33,258 bases of DNA from Chara braunii (GCA_003427395.1 BFEA01000550.1:77017-110274); one strand, 5' to 3'; numbered from the stretch's first letter, positions 19,329-29,104 are shown. Program-made: numbers and translations. Notes: generated from the letters alone by a model not told the origin.

Positions 19329-20260
19329 ATATTTTTTCTCTACTAGGACTGCCGCTGGATTCTTTTTAATGCCTTTGCGCTTGTACTTCCTCTTCGATCC
19401 GGTGGCTATCTTCCTAAAAAAGGTTGTTGCAGAGAAAGTGAGCTACATAGTACCGGTTTTACCGCCCTCACAACATCCTTGAGTCCATCCATTTCTCTCT
19501 TATAGCCCAACTCCTTGCCATTGTCTAGGAGCTCCAGCATCTTTCCAATATCATTCACTTTGACCGTTGTCTCCTCTTCCGTTATCCCACTCTCTTTTAC
19601 CTTTGCTCGTACTTCGTCTATTAACTTGTCAAGTTTCCTATGCTCAAGAGAATTAACATGCCGCTGGTGGCGAGGATGATACCTATCACTTATCACAAAA
19701 TCATGTTCTTGACTAGTGATAGGGTCTTGGAGAAAGAGCCAGGCTGCCCCATAATGGCCAAAGAACGCACAAGCCTCCATCCTATGTAAAAAAAGAGCTC
19801 CAAGGATACAATCATGATCCAAATTCGAAACCACAAACCCAAGGATCCCGGTACGTAAAGTTCCAATTCGGATAGACATATCATCAACGAATCCTTCCAA
19901 AGGCGGGAATCCGACTATATTGGAGAGTTGGTGATTGGCTTTCCTGTCTATCCCGAGTCCATATGATCTGATCGTGGTTGAGGATATGAACATCATCATA
20001 ACCCGGAGTCCACCAGAGCCTTAACCTTAGATATATTCAGATATCGTCATGACATATTACCAAATCTCATCTTAGTACCTAGCGAGACACTCTCCACATG
20101 TTTAGGGAAGAGTCTCGGACTATTGATCTCTACCTTCCTCCACTCAACCATCTTCGTGAGTTCCTCCCTAAACTTAGACACTGAATTTACTGCCTCCTTC
20201 CAGGATAGGGTGATCTCGACCTCTTCGAAAAATTTCTTCACCACCTCATATACTGAGACC
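19329..20260 (-). pseudogene. Giant-element aspartic protease and start of the pol linker
   Basis: The minus-strand order is: KKFFEEVEITLSWKEAVNSV, NSPRLFPKHVESVSLGTKMRF, then YLNISKVKALVDSG, where DSG at 20,010-20,002 is the retropepsin active site. Stops and a frameshift follow, then HQLSNIVGFPPLEGFVDDM, SIRIGTLRTGILGF, DHDCILGALFLHRMEA (the hydrophobic ILG-F-L motif of the protease) and HDFVISDRYHPRHQRHVNS. After it a Lys/Glu-rich linker reaches KRKYKRKGIKKNPAAVLVEK at 19,329, where Gypsy-III's LTR cuts it. The protease matures Gag-Pol in the element's particles. RT should follow but does not. Confidence 0.78.
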
Positions 20261-20320
20261 CCTTCACCACCTCATATACTGCGACCCCTTCTCGGACTCT
20301 TCGAAAAATTTCTTCACCAA
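20222..20320. repeat. Small nested tandem duplications
   Basis: TTCACCACCTCATATACTG starts at 20,237 and 20,263 (26-bp period), and TCTTCGAAAAATTTCTTCAC starts at 20,222 and 20,298. They are local slippage scars in the gag-protease junction. Confidence 0.8.
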
Positions 20321-20329
20321 CGGTTTCCT

Positions 20330-20930
20330 TTCCTTTTCCTTCCTTTACTAGATCCTTGGTCCCATCAATCGGTTGGTCTAACTCTCTTCGAGTTTTTGCC
20401 ACATTTTCTCTTTAACCTATTTCTGACTGATATGAGATACATTTAATTCTTAGCTTCGAGAATTGTTGTCATGAGCCACTATCTCCGAAGGTAAAATGCT
20501 ATAAAAGGAGATAGCATTAACCCTAGTCTTCTTCCTCTTATCCTTATTGGCCTTGGCTCTTTCTAGGATTGTCGCTCGCATCCCTCTTTTAACTTGAAAT
20601 TCCATCCTATTCCAATTGGCATCACAAATGTAACCATTCGCATTTCTCTTGACGATCCTTTCTTCAAGCTCCTTTTCTAGCGTTGCGCACTGCGTTAGGT
20701 ATGGTCTTTCTCATCATAATAATAACATCGAAAGGGGTCATCTCTCCTCTATCAGTCTCGAATCTTGTTATCCTCTCTCCAATCTCGGTCTCGTTTCCTA
20801 TCCCATTTCTTTTTCCTTTCCTTTCTCCTCCGCCTCGCATAATCGCCATCACTACTTTCGCTCTTACTCTCATTTTTTTTCTTTTGCTTCTCCTTTTTCC
20901 TTTCTTCCTTTTCTTCTTCGGGCCCAACTA
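20330..20930 (-). pseudogene. Giant-element nucleocapsid region
   Basis: A very basic segment (KKKRKKGKRRSKRKKMRVRA near 20,860-20,927) is followed by a degenerate zinc-knuckle area around 20,690-20,735: a CYYYDEKDHT-type start in one frame and a CATLEKELEERIVKRN continuation in another, with the second Cys lost. It continues as GYICDANWNRMEFQVKRGMR to about 20,450. Position between capsid and protease supports a nucleocapsid role. Frame changes and stops are frequent. Confidence 0.55.
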
Positions 20931-21067
20931 GGGCTTGTGTCGTTGGTGTCGGAGGGTTAATTACCTGACGCTAGCAAGCTTAACAAAAAGATCAAGGATC
21001 TCCTCGGCCTTCAAGTTCCCTCCCCCAGTTGCCTCAATGTTTCTCTCTCTTACACTAGTTAATGCTT

Positions 21068-21600
21068 TCATTTGTTATAGAGACCACTTTTGATTTGACA
21101 CCAAGGTAGCTCACTGACCATCTCGACCACCTCTTCCGACTTCAGAGGATAATGGGCAGTGCGGCTTACCACGTTTTTTCTTTCATCCTCTACGAAGTTA
21201 GTTCGGAAGACATGACATTTTTGTGCCTCATCTAGGAAGGGCACTCTCTGTGCGACCCTCTCAAAGTCCTCCAAGAATTGGTCAAGGGTGGCGTATTTGC
21301 CACGTCGCACATCCAACAAATTTTGCATGGTTGTTGGGATCATACTTTGCATACTCTTCAAGCATCTTTTATTTAACATCCGCCCATGTTGTCAGCCCTT
21401 TTGTCGTTTTTGTCACCGACACCCTCCTATTTGGCTCAACATAGGCCAGCAGAGCTTTCAACTTTTGATTATCCGACCAACCATGACTCATCCTAAAGAC
21501 GTCATAGTCCTTCAAGAACTCCCTAACCTTGGTCCCATCAAAGCAGGGTATATTCTCCGGAGGTACCTTCGGAGGAACTAGCCCGACTCTACCGATCTCC
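21068..21600 (-). pseudogene. Giant-element gag (capsid)
   Basis: The minus strand reads VGLVPPKVPPENIPCFDG, TKVREFLKDYDVFRMSHGWS, NQKLKALLAYVEPNRR, then TTWADVK, a stop and KMLEEYAKYDPNN. After a frameshift at about 21,340 it continues as RRGKYATLDQFLEDFERVAQ, RVPFLDEAQKCHVFRTNFVE and YPLKSEEVVEMVSEL. The pattern of a F-x-G start, a short helix bundle, W-x-x-V-K and a Y-x-x-L-x-x-F-x-x-x-F helix is that of retrotransposon Gag capsids. It lies downstream of the module-rich leader and upstream of the nucleocapsid and protease. Confidence 0.75.
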
Positions 21601-21639
21601 CGCTACCTTGACCATCTCGTATGTTTTATCCGTATACCT

Positions 21640-22043
21640 ACCTCCTCCTATGTTTTCCTTCTCGTGAGACCGCATTTATGATAGGCTCCCGATTTTTACC
21701 GTCAGTGAAGCTTTCCGACAATAGGGGTTCAGGGATTCTGTAAAAAACAACCATTCTCATACTACTGGTTACTCTCTCCTCTTTCCTTTCTAATTCTCTC
21801 CTCTTGGTCGATTATATTACTAATCCAGTTTTGAAACGACTCATGGTTTGCCCCTCTTTCCCTCAATGAAGGGACATAGGGTCCAATATCGTACTCACCA
21901 ATGTCGAGAAACTTCCTTACAAGGACATACGCCTTCCCAGGGGCATGTCTCTCCTCCAAAGATAAGCAACGCTCTATCTTGTAGGGAAAAATTCCTCCAC
22001 CGGTAAAAGGAACCAGGGCGTCTAGTGCTGTCGTGATTGTCAT
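21640..22043 (-). pseudogene. Leader module M5
   Basis: This is the last copy of a repeated protein module before gag. In order: LDALVPFTGGGIFPYKIERC, LEERHAPGKAYVLVRKFLDI, EYDIGPYVP, a charged helix IIDQEERIRKERGESN, and after a frame change IPEPLLSESFTDGKNREPII with NAVSREGK at about 21,650-21,715. The distance from VLV to the DGK motif is 237 nt, as in the other modules. The function is not recognised. The AT-rich tRNA-bearing patch is inserted directly upstream. Confidence 0.6.
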
Positions 22044-22211
22044 GCAGTATGAAAATTTTTTATCAAATTATCAATGAGATTTTTATATGTAAAAATGACA
22101 TATCTAAACAGAAAATGCAAGATCTTTTAAATACAATTGTATTGTTTTTCTAATTTTTTGTTTTTGGGTGTGAGTTCAATTACTTATAGATTGACATGGT
22201 TATATTTGTAT

Positions 22212-22258
22212 TCCCCAAATCCGTAGTTTGGTGCTCTATCCAATTGAGCTACAAGCAC
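22212..22258 (-). tRNA. trnR: 5' half of an organelle-like tRNA-Arg(ACG)
   Basis: GTGCTTG acceptor strand, TA, a D-arm with GCTC/GAGC stem (GCTCAATTGGATAGAGC), and a perfect 5-bp anticodon stem CCAAA/TTTGG around CTACGGA with anticodon ACG. The expected T-arm and 3' acceptor strand are absent, so this is a truncated remnant. Confidence 0.6.
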
Positions 22259-22267
22259 ATTCGTTCG

Positions 22268-22340
22268 TCCCTTTCGTCTAGGGGTATAGGGCATCACTTT
22301 TTCATGGCGAAGACACGGGTTCAAATCCCATAAGGGATAT
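22268..22340 (+). tRNA. trnE: Organelle-like tRNA-Glu(UUC), probably a pseudogene
   Basis: Acceptor GTCCCTT pairs with AAGGGAT. The D-arm is GTCTAGGGGTATAGGGC, the anticodon loop TTTTCAT has anticodon TTC, and the T-arm is ACGGG-TTCAAAT-CCCAT. The overall sequence strongly resembles plant mitochondrial trnE as I remember it. Mismatches in the anticodon and T stems suggest decay. CCA is not encoded. Confidence 0.65.
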
Positions 22341-22375
22341 ATATGATTTGATATCTATCATATCAAAGACATTGC

Positions 22376-22640
22376 CTAATTCCTAACCTCTCTTAGTATC
22401 ACCCATTATCATCATAAACCTTATGCTCTCCCTCTACTCCATTGACACCAGTATCAATAAAAAGTTCACCCTCGATTTCGTTAAAGCAGGATGAAAGTCT
22501 TCTGATTTCTACCACTTCTGTCACTGGATCTTGCACCCTCCTACAAATCATGTCCCTAATAAGCAACGATCCTCACGACTCCAACTAGTTATGCCCTATT
22601 TTATTAAATTACCTTCAATCGAGCCTTCATGATTGCCCTT
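22376..22640 (-). pseudogene. Module-like remnant between M4 and the tRNA patch
   Basis: The best frame reads CFNEIEGELFIDTGVNGVEG and EHKVYDDNG, and may be the linker between modules. It is weak and has no recognised motif. Confidence 0.3.
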
Positions 22641-23350
22641 CGCCATCTTAATCTTTCTTCATCTTCGATCTGCCTAATCCTTTCCAATGCCTACTAAGTC
22701 TCCCAGTCTGACATTTTCCAGACATCCTCTTGCAGTAGTTTGTCGTCAATGCTGACACTGCACCACTTCCTATCTCGTAAGACAACATTAAGAATAAGCT
22801 TCCAATTCTCACCATTGACGAAGCTATTGAGATGAAAGGACTTTGCAAATTCTCATACACAATAGGATCCGCACTCCAAATGACTTTCTTACCTTCCTTC
22901 TTGAGTTCATCCCTGTACTTACAGACGTAACAAAGTGCCCACTCGTGACACCCTGTATCCCACTGTCAGATCTTCCTAATCACCGGTGCGTATATACGCA
23001 CGTCATACTTATCGGTCTCTAGGAAGCGAGTTACTAACACGTACACCTCCTCCTCTTCCTCGGGTATAGCTAGGATAGTCTACCTCTCGATCTCATGAGG
23101 GAATGCCCTTCCGACTGAAAAGGGTTCCAAGTCTTGTATTAAGCACGAGATGACAGAGGAATTCTTAAAGGGGAGCATTCTTCCTTCAACCTTCTCCCAT
23201 ATATGTTTACTCCCTAAGAAGCCATCATCTCCCTTGGCCATAACAAGGTCCCTTTTCCATTGTCAGGCGAGAGAGAACTCAAGAGAGGCCTCGTCTCGAA
23301 CTTCGAGCAGGTGTTCAAAAACCTTCAAGAATCAACGACTTCAGCCTAAT
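22641..23350 (-). pseudogene. Leader module M4
   Basis: The frames give VEGRMLPFKNSSVISCLIQD, LEPFSVGRAFPHEIER, then EEEEEVYVLVTRFLETDKYD and VRIYAPV at 23,050-22,985, RDELKKEGKKVIWS, and after a shift SFVNGENWKLILNVVLRDRK with WCSVSIDD. Motif spacing (VGR to VLV about 63 nt, VLV to the NGE/DGK site about 235 nt) matches modules M1, M2 and M5. The tail IRQIEDEERLRWRRAIMKAR is a charged helix. At least two frameshifts. Confidence 0.6.
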
Positions 23351-23399
23351 GACTGGATCGTCTTCCCCTGCCCTGCCAACCGCAACAATAACTTCTAGT

Positions 23400-23790
23400 A
23401 AAGGCGTTCAACCTCTTCTGACCGTGAAGCTATCCGTTGTCAGAAAACTAGGGAGCCTTTTAAACTACTCGACTTCTCCTCCCCAGGTTAATCTCTCATG
23501 CAACCCCTCAAGCAGTTCCCTTATTCTTAGGTAATGTATGTATACTCTCTTCAAAACACTCTAAATAGCCTTTTTCTTCCTCATCTCAACCGGAGCATAA
23601 ATTCTCACATCAAGCTCGTCGGTCCTGAGTAATCGCACCACCGGAACATAGAATACTAGATGCCCTTTCCTACAGACGTCATGCCTTAGTATTTCAAAAG
23701 GGTTGTCAGTCTCAATCACTTTATCTAACCATCCTCTACCAATGACCACAGTCGCAATAAACATAAAGTCTCCGCATTCTACCATCACTG
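23400..23790 (-). pseudogene. Leader module M3
   Basis: It reads ATVVIGRGWLDKVIETDN, VFYVPVVRLLRTDELDVRIY with APV, then RIRELLEGLHERLTWGGEVE and RLPSFLTTDSFTVRRG, the last corresponding to the DGK part of the module with Val-Arg instead of Asp-Gly. The Leu-Arg-Thr-Asp and Asp-Val-Arg-Ile-Tyr-Ala-Pro-Val core is nearly identical to that of M4. One stop and small shifts. Confidence 0.55.
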
Positions 23791-23936
23791 TCTTGAGCCG
23801 TCTCTATTGCCTCCAGCCGGACTATCCTCTGGTCGCTGCCTGGATAAGATGATCTCCTCTCCCGCATGTCGCAATGGTCTTCTGCCATCTGAACTCTTGC
23901 AATCTAGGAGATGCCTAATCCTAGTCTGATCCGGAA

Positions 23937-24129
23937 TTACTCCAAAAGCAACCGCTCGCATAGCTCAAGATAGTGCTTCACCATGCCAATCTCGTCATGC
24001 CTACCCAATCTAGTGTCACATCCCCTCACAGTCTCGATGCCAGTAGTTCGCTGCTCGTCTAAGTAGACCTCAAAGCAAAAGCTCTCTCCGTCATCAAGGG
24101 TGTAGACATCGATCGACATAGCTTACCAG
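23937..24129 (-). pseudogene. Partial leader module M2b
   Basis: The frame continues from M2 as SIDVYTLDDGESFCFEVYLD, TGIETVRGCDTRLGRHDEIG and HYLELCERLLLE. The second half resembles M2's ETRRGIDYEACRVVVAEYIL and GERLLL, so this is a shorter unit lacking the VLV core and the DGK end. Confidence 0.45.
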
Positions 24130-24520
24130 ACTCGGTCCCTTAGTACCGCGTTGAGGATTGGTCCCCTGTCCTTTCCGTCGCAGAAGCTAGTGGGCACAGA
24201 AGGGTTCGGGAATCTCTCAAAATCTCTCAGTAGAGCACTCCACGTCACCTTCTTTCCTTATTGTTTTAACAACAGCCTTTCACCCAAGATATACTCAGCA
24301 ACAACTACCCTGCACGCCTCGTAATCAATCCCTCTCCTCGTTTCAACAAATGCATACGGCCACACATCATACTTGCTTGTATCGAGTAATCGAACTACAA
24401 GGACTTATAGGTTCACAAAATCATAATCATACTCGCAAGTCACTCATTGCTCGATGATGTATGGGAAAACACAACCAACCGTGATCTTGGGCAGTGCCTC
24501 TATCGCTCTAGTTACTGCCG
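24130..24520 (-). pseudogene. Leader module M2
   Basis: It contains TRAIEALPKITVGCVFPYII, a stop, then VLVVRLLDTSKYDVWPYAFV at about 24,403-24,345, ETRRGIDYEACRVVVAEYIL, GERLLLKQ, stop, and SALLRDFERFPNPSVPTSFC followed by DGKDRGPILNAVLRDRVW. It is the most complete module, about 390 nt, interrupted by three stops but few frameshifts. VLV to DGK is about 223 nt. Confidence 0.62.
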
Positions 24521-24542
24521 ATATGGCCTGACTACTGGTTCT

Positions 24543-24905
24543 GCCTCGTCAATGCTGCATCGATGATAGGTTGTCAGTTCCCACCATCATAGAATCCTTT
24601 GGGTACCGGCGGGGTAGGAATCTTCTCGTAGATCCTAGGCAATAAGCTCCAACTCGCTTTTATCCCTTGCTGTCTCAATTGATCTCTCTCTGTTTTGACA
24701 CACTTCGCAATAACGTCCCAGTTGGAAAAGAAATTCGGATCAAGATCAGCCCCTTCTAGGATGTAGGCTCGAATATCATAATAATCAGTGTCAAGGAATC
24801 TAGAGACGAGTACATGCACACTTGTACTTTTCTATACAAGTAATACATTTGATAAACATATAGGGAAAGGCACCACCACAGATGACGCGAGTTAGGGTTT
24901 CTAGG
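24543..24905 (-). pseudogene. Leader module M1
   Basis: This is the first module after the primer-binding site: RVICGGAFPYMF at about 24,890-24,855, VLVSRFLDTDYYDIRAYILE from 24,813, a DPNFFSNWDVIAKCVKTERD helix, then KASWSLLPRIYEKIPTPPVP and KGFYDGGN with a stop and QPIIDAALTR. One frameshift lies between the first two motifs (near 24,820). Shared features with M2, M4 and M5 are a Gly-Gly/Phe-Pro-Tyr start, the V-L-V-x-R-F-L-D-T core, the W-S helix end and the F-x-DG-x-x-x-x-P-I end. Confidence 0.6.
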
Positions 24906-24909
24906 ACAT

Positions 24910-25164
24910 TATACTATTTGGTCATCGTCTGTTTTTTTACTTATAGACTTGTCAAGTTGGGGACCCAGAAGACAGGTTCCAAGCCCTTGCTTGCAGGCCT
25001 GAATCACTTTAGATAGACTCCTGCAAGAGGGCCCTCCTCTCGGAGCTCCACTAGCCGAATGTCTTTCTGACATGAGCCAGACCTTGTACAAATTGTGCTA
25101 AACCGCTGCCTAGTCACTAAATATTGTGATCAAGGTCCGCTTCAAGGAACTCAAGATTTTTCAG
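24910..25164 (-). other. Untranslated leader after the primer-binding site
   Basis: I see no convincing domain. A short frame crossing the LTR border and primer site (25,377-25,117) has no recognised motif. This stretch would be the start of the internal region. Confidence 0.4.
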
Positions 25165-25182
25165 TCCCCGACAACGACGCCA
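25165..25182 (-). promoter_or_regulatory. Primer-binding site for tRNA-Asp
   Basis: The minus strand reads TGGCGTCGTTGTCGGGGA, four bases downstream of the LTR end. The complement of the 3' end of plant tRNA-Asp, a primer used by many plant gypsy elements, is TGGCGCCGTTGCCGGGGA. The match is 16 of 18, and both differences are C to T. The site fixes the orientation of the giant element and identifies the right repeat as its 5' LTR. Confidence 0.82.
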
Positions 25183-25413
25183 TTTTTGTCGTGCCCCCAC
25201 CGCTTCCAGGGTCAGGTTCGGTGTCCCTTCCCGAGCCGAGTGCAGTGGGTTGGTGGACTGGCAGGCTGTCACGCAAAATTTTTGGTAGGTATAAAAATCA
25301 TATAACATATGAGTGCATTCAGAAACAACCTTTGTCACTCTCAGTCCTACAATCGAGTAGTTAAGGTTATCCCTCATGCCAGTGGCGACACGGCTTAGAG
25401 TGAGGCGTTCGGG

Positions 25414-26825
25414 TTAGTGGCATGCACCTGACCCTGTATAAAGGTCAAACTCGAGATCACTAGAGTCCCTATTATCGAGGAGTCCTTCAAATAGCCTTGA
25501 GTGCAACCTAAGTAGTAAGAAGAGGAAATAACTTGACATATCATGCATCACAGAACGAATAACACCGAAAGAACAAGAAGCCCAGAAACCAAACTCTGCA
25601 AGACCATGACGAGAGACAAGAGACTGAAGAGCACTACACATAATAAGTGGTACCCCCTCATGAGTAAGCTCTACTATTTGGGACCCCGCCTTTGGCACAC
25701 ACTGCTCCGGCTCCTGCTCCACATTGATGACCTGGGTTGCAATGAACCCTGACACCCAGTAACTGATATCAAGAGAATTTGCATGATCAATCTTGCTGAT
25801 GTAAGCCATGCATCTCGCCATCTCCTCGCCCGCTATACTCCTAGACAGTTCCTCGGCAAGGGTGATATCACCTTTAGCACCGATCAATATCTCAATCCGT
25901 CCCTTGTCGTCGATGTAAATGTATGAAACCTCCAAGAAACGGTCCCTGTAAAGTGGCCTCTAAAAAGCCTGCATCGCAAAATCAGCAACAACCAGGTGAT
26001 TGAATCCATCTCCAAGGTATGAGACCAGTCTTTTCCCTCTTGGGGGTCCAATAACCGCATCGGTCCTAGGCTCCCCTCACATATAGGAATCAGTTCCCCT
26101 CGAGCAAGTATCGTATAGGAGATATGCAACTCATTGCAATGTCACTTTCGGTCGTCGCCGCTTGCCGGTCTCCAATGCTTAAGCTACCAACGATGGGATC
26201 AGTCTTTGTGGATATCCCAATCGAAGTAGTCGCCAAGATTAACGTCACTCATGCTACAAGGGTCAAGGTCAAACTTGCCGGTCTTCGATATCTGCGAACA
26301 AGTGGTGATTGAGATCGCGAACCTCGCTATCTCGTTCCTGATCGGCTCATCCTTTCGTCTTTTCCCCTTGATGCGAGCCTCACTGAGGGGCTTGGGATTG
26401 CACCCATCAAAATCGAAGAGTACACCACCAGGTGCTGAAGGTACACGAGGGAACACCACATGCAGCCAGTTATCCCTCCAATAGCCATCCCTGCAAAATA
26501 TGTAATCTGCGATCCTCTCATAAGTGGTGCCCTTCACTCCTTCCTTCTCTGCCCCAGTCACCGAGTAGGTGACCGCCAGCGTGTGTCTCGCGGTAGGCGA
26601 CTCATTGACCCTGATGACGAAGGTCTGGTGTCTGACATTTCGATAATAGAACTTCTCAACAAGTTTGCCCCACTTCGGGGCTGTCTCACGATGATGGGCC
26701 AGCTTAGTTTGGGCCCGCCGTAGTGGACCCGGCTGACCAGCATCAACTCGATACCTGGCCCGCCTGAATGGGCCCCCCTGAATCAGCAACTCAATGAAAG
26801 GGTCCGGCTGAACAGCAACCAGCAA
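25414..26825 (-). pseudogene. Module-type coding remnant inside LTR copy B
   Basis: Minus-strand frames: a 208-codon segment (26,825-26,199) with LVEKFYYRNVRHQTFVIRV, VKGTTYERIADYIF, PRVPSAPGGVLFDFDGCNPK and DVNLGDYFDWDIHKD, then a 173-codon segment (25,935-25,414) with EVSYIYIDDKGRIEILIGA, LAEELSRSIAGEEMARCMAY and DHANSLDISYWVSGF. The first repeats the module logic of the leader: FVIRV to DG is 210 nt, close to the 223-237 nt of M1-M5. A-D-Y-I recalls A-E-Y-I of M2. It lies in the R-U5 part, so a transcript would include it. The upstream 25-30 codons are translated minisatellite. No known family is recognised. Confidence 0.58.
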
Positions 26826-26915
26826 CTCAATGAAAGGGCCTGCGTGAAAGGGCCCAGCTAAACAGCAACCAGCAACTCAATGAAAGGGCCCGCCTGAAAG
26901 GGCTCAGCAACTCGA
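26700..26915. repeat. Minisatellite block 1, copy B
   Basis: GGGCCCGCCTGAAwGGGC and CAGCAACTCAATGAAAGGGC units, matching 3,985-4,280. Confidence 0.8.
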
Positions 26916-26989
26916 TATAACACTACCACAAAAAGTATCTCTGCAGCAAGCGAATCCCGGATATGAGGACCGGAACTGCCGGTATCATC

Positions 26990-27215
26990 ACGGCGGAGGA
27001 CTGACCAGCAAGGTGTCGCCTATGCAAGGATTAATCACAAAATGTCGTATGCACTACGACTGAACTGCGCAAAATTGCCTGCGTGGGGACTGATCCACAA
27101 ATAACACTTGTGCAGGAAAAAATACCGGCTGCAAAGGGGTAGATCACAAATATTGTCTGCATAGTGACTGGACGACAATTACTATCTGCGCAAGCGCTGA
27201 TCAGCAAGGAACCAA
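26990..27215. repeat. Minisatellite block 2, copy B
   Basis: Same units as 4,318-4,540, built on TGTCTGCAyAG-GACTG and GATCACAAAT runs. Confidence 0.7.
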
Positions 27216-27299
27216 ATCAGCGGGAGTAAGGCACTCAGCCATATCCTCAAACTAATCAGATTAGCAAGTTTCATGCTCCCAAATCACCACACTAGCAAG

Positions 27300-28075
27300 G
27301 CGCAAGTTCCAGAATCATCTTATCGCCAGGGCGCACACTCCAAAGTCATCATATCAACAGGGCGTGCTGTCTAGAATCATCCTATCGGCGGGGCGTGCAC
27401 TCTAGAGTCATTACATCAGCTGGGTGCGCACTAAATCAATAATGTCGAGCATAGGCACACACTAAAATATTGAGTTTAAGCTTGGGTGCACACTAGGCCA
27501 TCAATATCGGGCCTGGGCATGCCTCAAATCTGCTACACAAAACATAGGCGCACACTAAAACAGCAACATTGGGTCTGGGCGCACACTAAATCAGTGACAC
27601 CGAACACAGGCGCGCACTAAAACGTCAATGCCAAGACTGGGCGCGCACTAAATCATCAACGATGGGCGCACACGCAACTAGTAAGTTTGGGCTTGGGCGA
27701 GCACTCAAACAACCAGTTTGAGCCTGGGTGCGCACCAAATCATCAAGTCCAAGCTGGGGCGCACACGCAAACATCCAGTTTGAGCCTGGGCACGCACCAA
27801 ATCATCAAGTTCAAGCGGGGGCGCACACTCAAACAACCAGTTTGGCCCTGGGTGCGCACCAAATCATCAAGTCCAAGCTGGGGCGCGCACTCAAACAGCC
27901 GATTTGAGGCTGGGCACGCACCAAATCATCAAGTTCAAGTGGGGCGCGCAGTCAAACAACCAGTTGAGCCTGGGTGCACACCAAATTATCAAGTCGAAGC
28001 TGGGGTGCACACGCAAACAGCCAGTTTGAGCCTTGGGCGCGCAGTAAAATATTAATACCAAGCGAGGGTGCACAC
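27300..28075. repeat. Minisatellite block 3, copy B
   Basis: GGGCGCGCACyAAATCATCA arrays with the same dimeric organisation as 4,590-5,560 but about 200 bp shorter. A 122-codon plus-strand frame at 27,687-28,055 is translated repeat. Confidence 0.88.
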
Positions 28076-28139
28076 CACAACAACAATATCCCAAATGGCA
28101 AAGACGTTGCCCAATTATTACTAAATACAAGTGGGAACA

Positions 28140-28515
28140 CTAGCCATTGTTACCGTTCTGAGTGTGAACACAGCCCAGCAACACTGTCCAGCATTTGCCA
28201 CAGTCCGGCATTACCGCAGTCCAACGTTACCTCTGTTCAACATTACCGCAATCCAACATTGCCGGAGTCTATCATTACTGTTCTGAGCGAACACTGAGCG
28301 CAGTCCCACATTTACCGCAATCCAGCGACCGCAATCCAACATTGCCGCAGTCTAGCATTACTGTTCTGAGCGAACACTGAACGCAGTCCCGCATTCACTG
28401 CAGTCCAGCGTTACCTCAGTCCAACATTACCATGTTCCAGCATTGAGTGGGAACACTGAACACTGTCCACAGTGCTGCATTACCGTTCTTAGTGTGAACA
28501 CAGTCTGGTATTACC
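28140..28515. repeat. Minisatellite block 4, copy B
   Basis: CCGCAGTCCAACrTTAC units, about 100 bp longer than in copy A because of an extra duplicated GTTCTGAGCGAACACTGA segment. Confidence 0.78.
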
Positions 28516-28599
28516 ACACAGCAATTGGCAATCATCCACTTCAGCGCACATATTTCGTTCTACAAGCTAATGTGTAGTACTAACTGCAAGTACACAACC

Positions 28600-28960
28600 T
28601 CAATTGTGGGCAGCGTCTCAATCAGAGGGCCAGCGAACACTCTCCTGGCGAGAAACACTCTCCTGGTGCGCAATCTTAGCCTGTGGCTAGAGTCCCAATC
28701 GGCGAGCCAGCAAACACTGCTATGGTGCACAATCCCAGCCTGTGGCCAGAGTTCCAATCATCGAGCCAGCAAAACACAGCGCAAGTGTGCAATCCCAGCC
28801 TGTGACCAGAGTTCCAATCAATGCTGGTGCGCGGCTCCAATCCACGACTGAGCTAGTACACGGCTCCAATGGGTGGCGTCCCGATGTACGTGCCAGCAAG
28901 TAAACAGCCCAGGTGCGCAGCCCAGGTCCTCGATCCAGCGAAAGCCAGCACTGGTACACA
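28600..28960. repeat. Minisatellite block 5, copy B
   Basis: CAATCCCAGCCTGTG and GAGCCAGCAAA units of about 59 bp, matching 5,975-6,340. Confidence 0.78.
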
Positions 28961-29104
28961 CCCCGATCAACAGCCTGGCTCATGAGCCAATCACTAATCG
29001 GCACCCACACGGCCAGTAATAGTGCAAACGAGTGTGGAGGAATCCCGATCTTTCGACAATGCTGGTGGGGTTGTGAGCGGATTCGCAGTGAGCGACAGCT
29101 TGCA

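Larger units (their letters stand above)
22050..22375. other. AT-rich patch with organelle-like tRNA remnants
   Basis: Base composition drops sharply to AT-rich here, and the module reading frames stop at both sides. The patch holds a near-complete tRNA-Glu on the plus strand and half a tRNA-Arg on the minus strand, head to head and 9 bp apart. I infer a piece of mitochondrial DNA moved to the nucleus. The exact borders are uncertain. Confidence 0.5.

Noticed and set aside
20649-20960. Plus-strand Ser/Phe-rich frame of 103 codons
   Set aside because: It is the reverse complement of the Lys/Arg-rich nucleocapsid region.
27687-28055. A 122-codon frame with repeating GAHTQTS-like peptides
   Set aside because: It is the translation of the 62-bp minisatellite; the corresponding copy A block is frameshifted without any sign of constraint.
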